From the NCBI RefSeq assembly GCF_005938385.1, contig NZ_VCRA01000013.1:172059-236058 (forward strand): DNA of 64,000 nucleotides, given 5' to 3'. Shown here one piece after another: positions 1 to 8,386 of the stretch (within the stretch, counting starts at the first letter, position 1; each line of letters starts with the position of its first letter). Under the pieces are notes generated by a model, which was given only the letters and a program-made list of their open reading frames with translations, was not told the DNA's origin and did no database searches. Source of the DNA: Paenibacillus mesophilus (lineage in GTDB: Bacteria > Bacillota > Bacilli > Paenibacillales > NBRC-103111). The position numbers and the translations under genes are program-made.

Positions 1-328
1 CTTTAAACGTTTGCGAAGAATACGCTTGGATATCCAGCTTGATTCCGGTACGCTTCTCGATTTCCTTCACGACCATCGATTCGCCCAGGTTCGGGTTGTC
101 GCTGACCAGCATCCACGTAAGCGTCGTCGGCTTGTCGACGAGCGGAAGCTTGAGCCCTCCCGTATCGCCGTAGTTGGCGGCTGCCGCCGGCGCTTTCGTT
201 CCTTCGGACGTGCCGTTCGTACTTGCGCTTCCGCTCTTGCTATCGCCCGAACCTCCGCCGCAACCCGCCGCGACTACCGACAACGCGGTAAGCGATAACA
301 ATAACGATTTGACCTTCCCTTGACCCAT
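1..328 (-). CDS. Extracellular solute-binding lipoprotein (partial, C-terminus beyond window)
   Basis: Only the first 109 codons are present; the reading frame runs off the left edge. The N-terminus has a positively charged start, a hydrophobic stretch and a lipobox ending in AAGC, so it is an exported lipoprotein. A Ser/Gly/Ala-rich linker follows, then a sequence typical of the start of large (about 500-residue) sugar or oligosaccharide binding proteins of ABC importers (LTWMLVSDNPN, then VVKEIEKRTGIKLDIQ). The start at 328 is preceded by AAGGAGGAAACAG. It resembles the SBP at 12170-13771 more than the MalE-like set elsewhere in the window. The ligand cannot be deduced from this fragment. 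Confidence 0.85.
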   Translation of the reverse strand, partial: MGQGKVKSLLLSLTALSVVAAGCGGGSGDSKSGSASTNGTSEGTKAPAAAANYGDTGGLKLPLVDKPTTLTWMLVSDNPNLGESMVVKEIEKRTGIKLDIQAYSSQTFK

Positions 329-369
329 GTCTGTTTCCTCCTTGTAATCGTTTCCCAATGTGCCATTTC

Positions 370-425
370 CGTGCTCAGACCCTAGTATAGAAATCCGTTC
401 GCCGCTCGTAAATGAAGCGTTTTCA
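370..425 (-). promoter_or_regulatory. Putative promoter with cre-like site upstream of the left-edge SBP
   Basis: Read on the minus strand, TGAAAACGCTTCAT (412-425) matches the catabolite-responsive element consensus TGWAARCGYTWNCW at 13 of 14 positions. Just downstream is a TATACT hexamer with a weak -35. The gene start is at 328. The match is seen in the sequence; CcpA control is inferred. Confidence 0.5.
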
Positions 426-1001
426 CTTCGTTCGCGTTTCTCTTCCTTTTCTACCCCGATCCCCGGGAAACGTTGCGGCACAAGGGATTTCCCGCATGTG
501 GAAAATGCTAAAGCGGTAGAAAATGAGAAATTTCGGCGTCATTTCCGGGCTTCTTGGCCCGTGAAACATGCAAAATTTACGCGTGATCGCATGGGGTGAA
601 AGCACCCTTCCCGGCTGACGCATCCCGGACGCAATAAGCACCTAGCGCCCCCCCCCCCATCGCGTGCGGTGTTCCGCAGTATGACGGCGGTCGGTCGACC
701 GCACGCAACGGTGGCAGCGGCATTTACCAAATAACGGTCTCTAGAGACTCTTATCCACGAACAAACGAGGCGGATGAACGAATTAGCAGATGTTTGAGGC
801 TCTTATTTTACCCGATTCATCCAATTGTAGATCATTTGCCGCAAATAAGCGTCCCAAACATCTCTTATTTATATAAAAACGTCCGCTGTCCCCGAAATAA
901 GAGGCGCAAAAGACTTCTATTTCCTAGTATAATGAGAGAGAGCAAGACCGAAACGTCATTCGAACGATCGGCATATCCCTTTTTTCATATACAAGTTGAA
1001 A
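426..1001. other. Gene-free stretch with inverted repeats and a C11 tract
   Basis: No reading frame here has a convincing ribosome binding site or family resemblance. An 11-base run of C lies at 648-658. From about 745 to 935 there are short inverted repeats built on the core CTCTTATTT. For example, agatgtttgaggctcttatt (788-807) is answered by its near reverse complement at 843-863, and a second hairpin lies at about 894-924 (gaaataagag / cttctatttc). This looks like a dispersed intergenic palindrome, not a gene. Confidence 0.5.
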
Positions 1002-1031
1002 GCCCCGCGTCCGTTGACGTGGGGCCCTTTT
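1002..1031. terminator. Rho-independent terminator, possibly bidirectional
   Basis: A hairpin with arms gccccgcgtc (1002-1011) and gacgtggggc (1016-1025) and a 4-base loop is followed by a short T run. It sits just beyond the stop codon of the minus-strand collagen-like gene and could end that transcript. Confidence 0.75.
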
Positions 1032-1040
1032 ATTCAGACT

Positions 1041-2096
1041 TCAGCTTATCAGGTTCAGCGTTAGAGTAGGATCGAAATAAAACATACTTTCTTCTTCGAA
1101 TTCGGGGATGATCTGGATATAGTCGTCCGTTTCCAGAGAAGCCAAAGTCGTTTTTCCGATCATCAGGATGGTAAACCCGATATCGGTATCCAAGTTTACA
1201 TTCATTCTGGAACCCTCAAGAATGGTGTCGCCGTTTTTAACGATATTTACAACTACAGCCCCCGGATTCTCGGTTGTAACTGTGAGTTCCGCCGAGATCT
1301 CATAGACGCCGGGGATCGAAACGGTGATCCTTTCCATGCCCGTCGACGCATCCGGGACGGTGTTAAGGAATGGACCTTCATCGAAAAATTGTATCGGCGT
1401 TCCCGCCACGATTTCTCTAGGAATCGTGTCTCCAAATAATGCTCCGTACGCCCGAGTTCCCCCCGAGCCTGTCGGTCCGGTTACGCCAGTCGCTCCCGTT
1501 CCCCCGGTTGCTCCCGTTGCTCCCGTTGCTCCCGTTGCTCCGGTTGCTCCGGTACTACCTGTCGCGCCCGTGCTGCCGGTCACTCCTGTAGCTCCTGTCG
1601 CTCCTGTCGCTCCCGGCGTACCCGTGGATTCCAGAAGCTGAACATCGTCCACGAACAGATCGGCAGAGCCTGCCGCCGGCTGCTTGCCGATAAAGAGCTG
1701 CGCCTGCGTCGCAGTCGCCGGTACCGCCGTAGACGTCAACTGATAGGAGGTAAGCCAGTTCGAATTCGTGCTATCCGGCAGCCGATTCGCGTAAAACGAA
1801 TTGGTCAAGCCGAAGCCGAGAAAATTGAAGGAGGCGTCGTAGTAAGCCAGCGACACCGAAACGAGCGGATTCGGAGCCGCTCCGGAATCGGATAACGAAA
1901 GAAGCAGCTCGTACGTCGACCCTGGCTTCACCGGTACGATTTGCGACATATAAGCGGCGACCGCCCCGCCTTGCAGACGGGCGCTGAACAGACCGCTGTG
2001 GCTGATCGTCGAAGCGATGCTCGTATTCAGCGATACCCACGGAGCCAGCATCCCGGACTCGAAATCGCCATTGACAACAAGATTGTTGAAGGACAT
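1041..2096 (-). CDS. Collagen-like GXT-repeat surface protein with C1q-like C-terminus
   Basis: 351 residues in three parts. Residues 1-165 form a beta-sandwich, carbohydrate-binding-like module (starts MSFNNLVVNGDFESG, then APW). Residues about 167-215 are Gly-X-Thr collagen triplets (GATGATGVTGSTG and so on). The last 130 residues form a compact domain like the trimeric C1q/BclA C-terminal domains of Bacillus exosporium glycoproteins. There is no signal peptide, as is usual for spore-surface collagen-like proteins. The start at 2096 is chosen over an upstream in-frame codon because GAGGATAGGTGAG lies just before it. A likely role is a spore-surface or exosporium filament with glycosylated Thr; this is inferred. 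The carbohydrate-binding-like front module is less usual than the short BclA leader. Confidence 0.85.
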   Translation of the reverse strand: MSFNNLVVNGDFESGMLAPWVSLNTSIASTISHSGLFSARLQGGAVAAYMSQIVPVKPGSTYELLLSLSDSGAAPNPLVSVSLAYYDASFNFLGFGLTNSFYANRLPDSTNSNWLTSYQLTSTAVPATATQAQLFIGKQPAAGSADLFVDDVQLLESTGTPGATGATGATGVTGSTGATGSTGATGATGATGATGATGGTGATGVTGPTGSGGTRAYGALFGDTIPREIVAGTPIQFFDEGPFLNTVPDASTGMERITVSIPGVYEISAELTVTTENPGAVVVNIVKNGDTILEGSRMNVNLDTDIGFTILMIGKTTLASLETDDYIQIIPEFEEESMFYFDPTLTLNLIS

Positions 2097-2332
2097 GTTG
2101 GGCTCACCTATCCTCTTGACCGATTTGCTTTTCCCGATCGGTAGATATATAGATAGACAAAGCATATACCAATATATTCAGCATGAATACGATCGTGCGG
2201 GTGTTATCCAGGGGGAAGCGTACCCAAATTGCTATGCATGCGGCGGCGTATCATAGCTCCCGAAGGCATCGTTTGGTAAAATTAGAAGGTGTGCCCGTGC
2301 AACACGATCATCCTTGCGGAGGTGTCCCCAAC

Positions 2333-2863
2333 ATGTTAGAGCAAACCCTGGTCATAAGAGTCGAAACCGAGTCCGATTATAACCAAGTGTTCCGATTGAA
2401 CGTCGAGGCGTTCGGAAACCGGGAAGACGAAGCCCGCTTGGTCGAGCGAATTCGCTCGTCTGAGACATTTATTCCCGAGCTGTCCGTCGTCGCCGTACAA
2501 GACGGAGCGATCGTCGGCCATATTTTGCTTAGCGAAGCGGAAGTGGCGGACGGCAATGTACGCCGTAAAGTAATCGCGCTCGCGCCAATAGCGGTCAAGC
2601 CTTCCATGCAAAAAAGAGGAATCGGCGGGGCGCTGATCCGCGAAGGGCTGCGGCGAAGCCAAAAGCTCGGCTACCCGCTCGTTCTGCTGATCGGTCACCC
2701 GTCGTATTATCCGAAATTCGGTTTCCGGCCGGCCCGGTCCTTCGGGCTGGAGCTGAAGCAGTTCGAAGTGCAGGACGAGGTTTTTATGGCGGCCGAGCTT
2801 GAACCGGGCGCGCTGGGCCGAATCAAGGGCGATCTGCGCTATCCTTCCGCTTTTTTCGGGTAA
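2333..2863 (+). CDS. GNAT family N-acetyltransferase
   Basis: 176 residues with the GNAT fold. The acetyl-CoA-binding motif A is visible as LAPIAVKPSMQKRGIG followed by GALIREGL (R/Q-x-x-G-x-G type), and the late strand has the HPSYYPKFGFRPA pattern typical of the YhbS-like branch. Enzymes of this group transfer acetyl from acetyl-CoA to small amines or protein termini; the acceptor cannot be told here. The ATG at 2333 has a GGAGGTG ribosome site 7 bases upstream, so the longer frame starting at 2183 is rejected. It is a single gene, divergent from the collagen-like gene and convergent with the esterase. Confidence 0.85.
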   Translation: MLEQTLVIRVETESDYNQVFRLNVEAFGNREDEARLVERIRSSETFIPELSVVAVQDGAIVGHILLSEAEVADGNVRRKVIALAPIAVKPSMQKRGIGGALIREGLRRSQKLGYPLVLLIGHPSYYPKFGFRPARSFGLELKQFEVQDEVFMAAELEPGALGRIKGDLRYPSAFFG

Positions 2864-3000
2864 AGCGAAACAGCCTGCGCTGACGCAGAAGCCGCTCCGT
2901 CATTGGCGAGACGTTCCAATTGTCCGGCGTTCCCGCCGCACGCCATTCGCGGATAATGACATCGTCGGCCGCTTTAATTTCGCATTCCTCCAACTTGTTC

Positions 3001-4947
3001 TTACTTCCACCGCCGCAAATCGGGCAAATCGAAATAACGCAGCATGCCGGGCATGATGATGCCTTCGCTGTCCAGCATGTCGTAATGGCGCGAGCGAACC
3101 AGCTCCGCGATGCTGCCGATGCCGTTTGCAACCTCCACCTGCTTCAGCCGGTCGTCCAATAGCTCCGCCAGTTGGCCGTACAAGCCGAATCGTCCATCCG
3201 CATACAGCCGGATATCGCCGTTCGTTCCGCCGCTTAACAGTTCGACGATATCCAAGGCGCGCAGCACGTCGAATGTCCGCAGAGCGGCCAAGCTGTCGCC
3301 TAGCCAATATAGATCGATCGCAAGCTTATGGATCGTGCCGAAAAAATCGTGCAGCCCGCTGCGGGCCGTAATGCTGTTCGGCATAACCGCCCCGTCGCCC
3401 GATACGTCCAGGACGAATACGGCCCGGCCGGTCTTGCACGTTTCCCGAATCCAGTCGAGACGCGGCTCGATGCTTCGCGTACCGCGCGCCCATAGAGCGA
3501 TCGTGACCGGCGAATCGCTCTCCCCGCTTGCGGCGGATCGGAACATGAACCCTTGATTGAACAGCGACGTCTGGCTCCAATACAGCACGCTTTCAACGGC
3601 TATATCGTCGTCCGGCTTGCCGAGCGCGACTCTGCGCGGATTGAGCGGGCACGGCTTACGTCCGCCGTATACCCTCTCGCGCAGCCAAGTAAGCGCGCGT
3701 TCCTTTCTTGCCGCATCCGGCAAGGCGGAGGCGGCTGCCTCCAGCTCGGCGAGCCGATCGCCATTTTCTTCATGCACGGCGCGCGCATCGTCTCTATCGC
3801 CCCGCACTTGCCCGCTAGCCGTACACCACAGCAGCTCCGGTGCGATAGGCCGTATCCCTTCCCAAGAACAATCGGGCCGCCTGCCCAGCAGATGCTTACA
3901 GAAAAATTCGGCAGCTCCTTGCGCCATAGGAGGCGAATAACCGTGTACGCACGCGTCTTCGAAATATTCGAGACGGGCTTCCCCGCCGTACATGTCCCAA
4001 TACCGCTTCGCTCTCTCCACCGTTCTGCGCGTTCCTTCGATCGGGAAGAAATCGTACTCCGCCGCCAAGACGAGGGCGGGACGCGGCGCCATCGCCATCA
4101 GGATGTCCTCGTGATCGAAGCCGATCTTCGTGAGTCCCGGCCATATTTGCTCCGCATCCTGCGCCTGGCCCGCATTCATGTACGACTCCCGGTTCATGAT
4201 AAAGGCAGCCGGGGCGGCGGCGGCGATGCGGGGATCGCACAGCATCATCATGCTCGTCTGCGTCCCTCCGCCGGAACAGCCGGTTACGCCGATTTTCGCC
4301 GGATCGACTTCAGGGCGGGTGCATAAATAATCAACCGCTCGCATCGCATCGTGGACGAAGTAGCGGGCGATATTGTCGCCGAGCGGCAAGCTTTGTCTGC
4401 CTGCGTATTCATGCTCGCGCGTGGAGGCGGCGACTTCGATCTTCTTTGTGTCGCGGTCGTAATAGCTTAACCGCTCCCCTTGTCCGATCGGGTCCATCGT
4501 AAGCACGATCAACCCGGCGCGGACAAGGTGCTGCGAGACGGTCTGGTACACGTCCCCATGCTTGCCCAGCGGATTATGCCCGCACAAGTGCAGCACAGCG
4601 GCGGTTGGGGCGGCGATTCCGTCCGGTATGTACAAGTTCGCCGTCACATAGTGGCCCCGTCGCGACTCGAACATCACCTTCTCGACCCCATAGCCGTCGC
4701 CCCGCACAGTCCCTGTAATTTGCGGACGGAGCGGGGTATCGCTCGGCGGAAGACCGCCGAGCGACTTTATAAACTCGCTCCTTATCCAAGCTCTTCGCCG
4801 CTCAAGCTGTCCGGCGTCGGCAATCTCGTCTCTCGCCTGGTCTCCCGCGGTGAACGCTTCCGCCGATCGGCCGTAAACATGCTGCTTCAGCTGATCTTTC
4901 ACATCGTAGATGGCCAGCTTGTATTGCTCGAAATCGGTTGCTTTCAT
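3001..4947 (-). CDS. Alpha/beta-hydrolase, acetyl-xylan-esterase-like
   Basis: 648 residues without a signal peptide, so probably cytoplasmic. The first 360 residues are an alpha/beta-hydrolase with a visible triad: Ser225 in GCSGGG, Asp299 in AAEYDFFPIEG and His335 in DACVHGYSPP. The LHLCGHNPLGKHG segment near residue 120 gives the oxyanion side. This matches the acetylesterase (AXE1-like) group that removes acetyl groups from sugars. The remaining 290 residues, with an ELLSGG segment near 575, form a second poorly defined domain. It is the third gene of an operon with a secreted glycoside hydrolase-like protein and an SBP, which fits deacetylation of imported oligosaccharides. No clear terminator follows. 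Confidence 0.8.
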   Translation of the reverse strand: MKATDFEQYKLAIYDVKDQLKQHVYGRSAEAFTAGDQARDEIADAGQLERRRAWIRSEFIKSLGGLPPSDTPLRPQITGTVRGDGYGVEKVMFESRRGHYVTANLYIPDGIAAPTAAVLHLCGHNPLGKHGDVYQTVSQHLVRAGLIVLTMDPIGQGERLSYYDRDTKKIEVAASTREHEYAGRQSLPLGDNIARYFVHDAMRAVDYLCTRPEVDPAKIGVTGCSGGGTQTSMMMLCDPRIAAAAPAAFIMNRESYMNAGQAQDAEQIWPGLTKIGFDHEDILMAMAPRPALVLAAEYDFFPIEGTRRTVERAKRYWDMYGGEARLEYFEDACVHGYSPPMAQGAAEFFCKHLLGRRPDCSWEGIRPIAPELLWCTASGQVRGDRDDARAVHEENGDRLAELEAAASALPDAARKERALTWLRERVYGGRKPCPLNPRRVALGKPDDDIAVESVLYWSQTSLFNQGFMFRSAASGESDSPVTIALWARGTRSIEPRLDWIRETCKTGRAVFVLDVSGDGAVMPNSITARSGLHDFFGTIHKLAIDLYWLGDSLAALRTFDVLRALDIVELLSGGTNGDIRLYADGRFGLYGQLAELLDDRLKQVEVANGIGSIAELVRSRHYDMLDSEGIIMPGMLRYFDLPDLRRWK

Positions 4948-4995
4948 GACTTTCCCTCTTTTCGGCGGATTCGGATCACCCTTCGGCCGGACCCG

Positions 4996-7900
4996 CTACT
5001 CGATGATTTTCTCGATTACGACATCATCCAGCCAGACCGATCCTCCGACGCTGTCCGCCATAACGCCGAAATAGAGCATGGCCTTGACAGCGCCCGGGGA
5101 GGCGGTAAAGGTCGAGGAGACGTAGGTCCAGTCCGAGCCGTAAGGCGTCGTCATCCCCGGTTCGTTCCTCACCGTCGCCGCAGCAGCCGAAACTTGCCTG
5201 ATTCTTAGCTGCAGCGGACCGGACGTCAGTCCGTTTTTGACCCAGGCGCCGACCCGGTACCGCTGGCCGGTCACGATCGGAACGGAAGCCGCGTCAGTCG
5301 GATAGACCCGGTTGTACGTGCCGGTCGGGTCCACTCGCGCGGAAGCCTGGCCGCTATGCGATACGGTGCGGTCCCACACCGCGTTGTTGAATGTCCAGCC
5401 GACGGGCGAGCTGCCGGCCCCTTCTTCAAAGCCCGGATTCGATTGCAGATTGCGGTCCAGCTTGACCTCCATTACCGCCTCGGGGTACGCGACCGACCCG
5501 GCGCGGGGCGAGACGGATACGGGGTAGGAGCCGCTCGCGAGATGTACCGGCAAATAGACCGAGCCTTGAACGGCCGCGGTGCCATAGGCGGACAACGTTA
5601 CCGTCTCCGGCAAGCTGATCGAGATTCCTCCTCCCGCACTGACGGCTGGCGCGATTGTCAAGACGCTGCCGGTCCGGTTCGTCAGCCTCCATTCTATTGG
5701 GTAGTTCCCTCCCTCGCTCGCCTTAAGTGTCACCGGGAGAAGTCCCGACACGAGCGCCGGCTCGATATTCCGTACAGCTTGCTTGGCCGCCGTGATCGTC
5801 ACGCCGTTATAGTCGAAGCTCGCCGTCGCTCGGAAAGGATAGCTGCCCACCGCCGCAGCGCCCGGAATAACAAATTCGAATCTCTTCTCGGAGACCTCGT
5901 TCGCCGCAAGAGTGCCGACCTCGTAGTCTGCGGGCGGCAAGGCGAACGCTTCCGGATAATCTATCCGAATACGCATATTGTCCAGTGCCTTCTCCCCATT
6001 GTTGCGTACTAGAACGTTGAATTCGCCCGTTGCTCCCGTTAGCCAGTATCCGGTATCGCTTGTCAGGTCCAGCGCTGCGAGCGAGCCGATAACCTTTTCC
6101 GCCCGGCTTCCGATTCCGTCCGTTAGTTCCAATAGTGCTTCTTTGCTTTGTGCCGGTATTTCTTCCGGCCTCTCCAGTATCCATTCACGCAGCTTCTGAA
6201 GCCGCCTGACGGCCGAAGCGACCGAATTCATCGCATCGCGCATGTCGGGTGCGGAAGCGCCCAATTCATCCGCGGCCTGGGCCAATAAATCGGCCGCCGC
6301 TTCTATCTGCCGGCTCCAGAACGGATGAGCGTATAACGTCTTCCCCTCCAACAGGTCTGCCGACGCCTTTTCCAATACGGTTCCGAACGGGGTGATCTTG
6401 TAGACGGCCGCTTGCTCCGGCGTCAGCAGAACGTCAAGCTCGTTTCCGTGTCCGGCCAGCTGTCCCGGCGCGCCGTCGAACAACGGTTCGTAGAAAAAGC
6501 CGGTAAAGCCCAAAGGAATCGCAACGCTCTTGTCCTCTTTGGTCAAATTGACAGCGATGGCGTAATAATCGGATTGATGGCGCCATAATCCCCACTCGGC
6601 ATCCTCTCCGTGCCCGCCCCTTGTTTTCTCGCCTTCCGTAACGAGCGAGGCGATCCATTGCAATTCCTCGCGGAACTGCTTCAAGTCATTCCACAGCGCC
6701 GTACTTCTGAGCGTCCAGCCCGGATCGTTCAGCGAATAATAGCCGAGTCCCGTCGCTCCGCCCAATACGGCCTGATACGCCATATTGCGAAACTCGCTTC
6801 GGGTAGGCTCCATCCCTTGCGGCAAGCCTTGGCCGGCATAGGTGCGGAATGTCTGCAGCACCGTCCACACCGGACGTTTGCCCTCCATCCGTTCCACCGC
6901 CGTCCGGGTATGCTCGCCAACGAGCGAGATCGGCTGACGGTGCAGCGGATAAGGATCTACGGCCAATACATCTGTGCCCTTCGACGATTCGATGAAATCT
7001 TGATCGTCCGCCTCTACCAGATAGACGGGATGGACGGGATCGAGCGACCGGATCAGATGATACGACGAAGCCAATTCCTCCGCGCCGATCCATTTCGCCG
7101 AAGGCTCGTCGATCAAATACCAGGCAAGCACGGCCGGGTGGTTTTTAAACCGGGTGACATAATTCTCGACAAGCCCGATATTTTCTTTAACCGTCCCGCC
7201 CGGGTACAAGTAGACGAGCGCCTTCAGCCCGTTCGCCGCCGCACCGTCCAGCTGGGCTTTCATCCGGTTCCAGTCCTCCGTCGCCTTCGTCTGTATCGTA
7301 TTGATGCCCGCGGCGGACAAATACGGATAATCTTCGGGCTCGGCATGATAACCTATGACCGGAAAGAAAGGCTGTCCGCCCGACGTCACAATTCCGCCAT
7401 CCGGCAGAGCGGTCGGCCGGTTCCAGCGGTACAGCGTTTTTTCCTCCCTCCCGAGCGTTTGACCGTTCGCATCCAGCAGGGACGCCTCCAGCGCATAGGG
7501 GCGGCCGACGGACATGAGCCTCGGGTCCAAAGTGAGCGGAACCGTTTGCGCGGCCGGAAGCGGAGCCCATTGATAGACCGAGGCGCCCGCCGTTTGATCG
7601 ACAAGCCGCAGCCGCACGTTTTTGCCCGACATGATGCCGTCCTCGGGATCGACGTACAAGGTCGCTTCCATCTCCGTCGCGTCGGAGTAATAAAATTCCT
7701 GGTCCGTATGAACCGCAACCTGCGGCTTCGGCTTCACCATCGTGAGGGCGGCATTATCGAAATAGATCGTTCCGGTCCCGTACAGCCGCAAATAAAATTT
7801 CACGTAAGCCGCTCCCGGCGGGGCGGTCCGGGTCGCGGAGCCGTACCTCCATTCGCCGTCGCGAATCCGGTACGTATTGAAGTATGCGGCGGACTCGGCG

Positions 7901-8367
7901 GCACTCTTGCCTTCGGCCGTATAAAACTCGAATTTGAATCCGGCCTGCCCCGTCACGCCCATTCCTTTGAACCAGGTGGAGAACTCGTAGGTCGCGCCCC
8001 CCTCGACCGGAACGGTCTGCTGAATCCACGGCTTGTTGCCGGTCGTCGTCTCGATGGAGACGCCGTAGTTGCCGGTTTGCGCCGCCCCAGGAAGCAGCTT
8101 CGCCGTACTGCCCCATTGGCCGCTTATCGCACTCCAATACGTCGCCTGGTTCACGCTCGTTTGCTCAAAACCCGGATTCGCCAGCAGGTTTGCGGAATAC
8201 GTCGAGCTTGCCACGCCGCCTGACGTCGGCGCCAAGCCCGGGGAGGCGTCAAGCCCGTAGCCTGACGCGGAACCGCCAAGCGCCGATGCGGGCGCCGCCG
8301 TCAGCAAGCCGATCGTCAATGTCAGCGCAAGCCGCAGCATGATGCTCGGAAGCATGCTTCGTCTCAT
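4996..8367 (-). CDS. Secreted multidomain glycoside hydrolase-like protein with carbohydrate-binding modules
   Basis: 1123 residues. A signal peptide (1-30, ending ASA-LGG) is followed by a CBM4/9-like beta-sandwich (about 40-210, starting NLLANPGFEQ), a linker beta domain, then a TIM-barrel region (about 325-620). The barrel has FFPVIGYHAEPEDYPYL, GLKALVYLYPGG and AWYLIDEPSAKW, whose Glu near residue 420 is the likely acid/base, and ends with VLGGATGLGYYSLNDPGW. At the position where a clan GH-A nucleophile Glu is expected the sequence reads WTVLQTF, so the nucleophile is not obvious. A helical region, a NEW3-like immunoglobulin domain (about 780-870) and a C-terminal CBM (about 970-1123, starting NLQSNPGFEE) follow. 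The substrate is unknown; the operon partners are an SBP and an acetylesterase. Confidence 0.8.
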   Translation of the reverse strand: MRRSMLPSIMLRLALTLTIGLLTAAPASALGGSASGYGLDASPGLAPTSGGVASSTYSANLLANPGFEQTSVNQATYWSAISGQWGSTAKLLPGAAQTGNYGVSIETTTGNKPWIQQTVPVEGGATYEFSTWFKGMGVTGQAGFKFEFYTAEGKSAAESAAYFNTYRIRDGEWRYGSATRTAPPGAAYVKFYLRLYGTGTIYFDNAALTMVKPKPQVAVHTDQEFYYSDATEMEATLYVDPEDGIMSGKNVRLRLVDQTAGASVYQWAPLPAAQTVPLTLDPRLMSVGRPYALEASLLDANGQTLGREEKTLYRWNRPTALPDGGIVTSGGQPFFPVIGYHAEPEDYPYLSAAGINTIQTKATEDWNRMKAQLDGAAANGLKALVYLYPGGTVKENIGLVENYVTRFKNHPAVLAWYLIDEPSAKWIGAEELASSYHLIRSLDPVHPVYLVEADDQDFIESSKGTDVLAVDPYPLHRQPISLVGEHTRTAVERMEGKRPVWTVLQTFRTYAGQGLPQGMEPTRSEFRNMAYQAVLGGATGLGYYSLNDPGWTLRSTALWNDLKQFREELQWIASLVTEGEKTRGGHGEDAEWGLWRHQSDYYAIAVNLTKEDKSVAIPLGFTGFFYEPLFDGAPGQLAGHGNELDVLLTPEQAAVYKITPFGTVLEKASADLLEGKTLYAHPFWSRQIEAAADLLAQAADELGASAPDMRDAMNSVASAVRRLQKLREWILERPEEIPAQSKEALLELTDGIGSRAEKVIGSLAALDLTSDTGYWLTGATGEFNVLVRNNGEKALDNMRIRIDYPEAFALPPADYEVGTLAANEVSEKRFEFVIPGAAAVGSYPFRATASFDYNGVTITAAKQAVRNIEPALVSGLLPVTLKASEGGNYPIEWRLTNRTGSVLTIAPAVSAGGGISISLPETVTLSAYGTAAVQGSVYLPVHLASGSYPVSVSPRAGSVAYPEAVMEVKLDRNLQSNPGFEEGAGSSPVGWTFNNAVWDRTVSHSGQASARVDPTGTYNRVYPTDAASVPIVTGQRYRVGAWVKNGLTSGPLQLRIRQVSAAAATVRNEPGMTTPYGSDWTYVSSTFTASPGAVKAMLYFGVMADSVGGSVWLDDVVIEKIIE

Positions 8368-8386
8368 GTCCGGATCACCCTTTCGC

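Noticed and set aside
1324..1641. Plus-strand frame rich in Pro-Val-Ala repeats
   Set aside because: It is the antisense of the collagen GXT repeats; repeats open a frame on the other strand without a ribosome site.
2823..3131. Minus-strand frame with protein-like sequence after the esterase
   Set aside because: It overlaps the esterase in another frame and extends under the end of the GNAT gene. It has no ribosome site and no recognised family. It might be a remnant, but the evidence is too thin.
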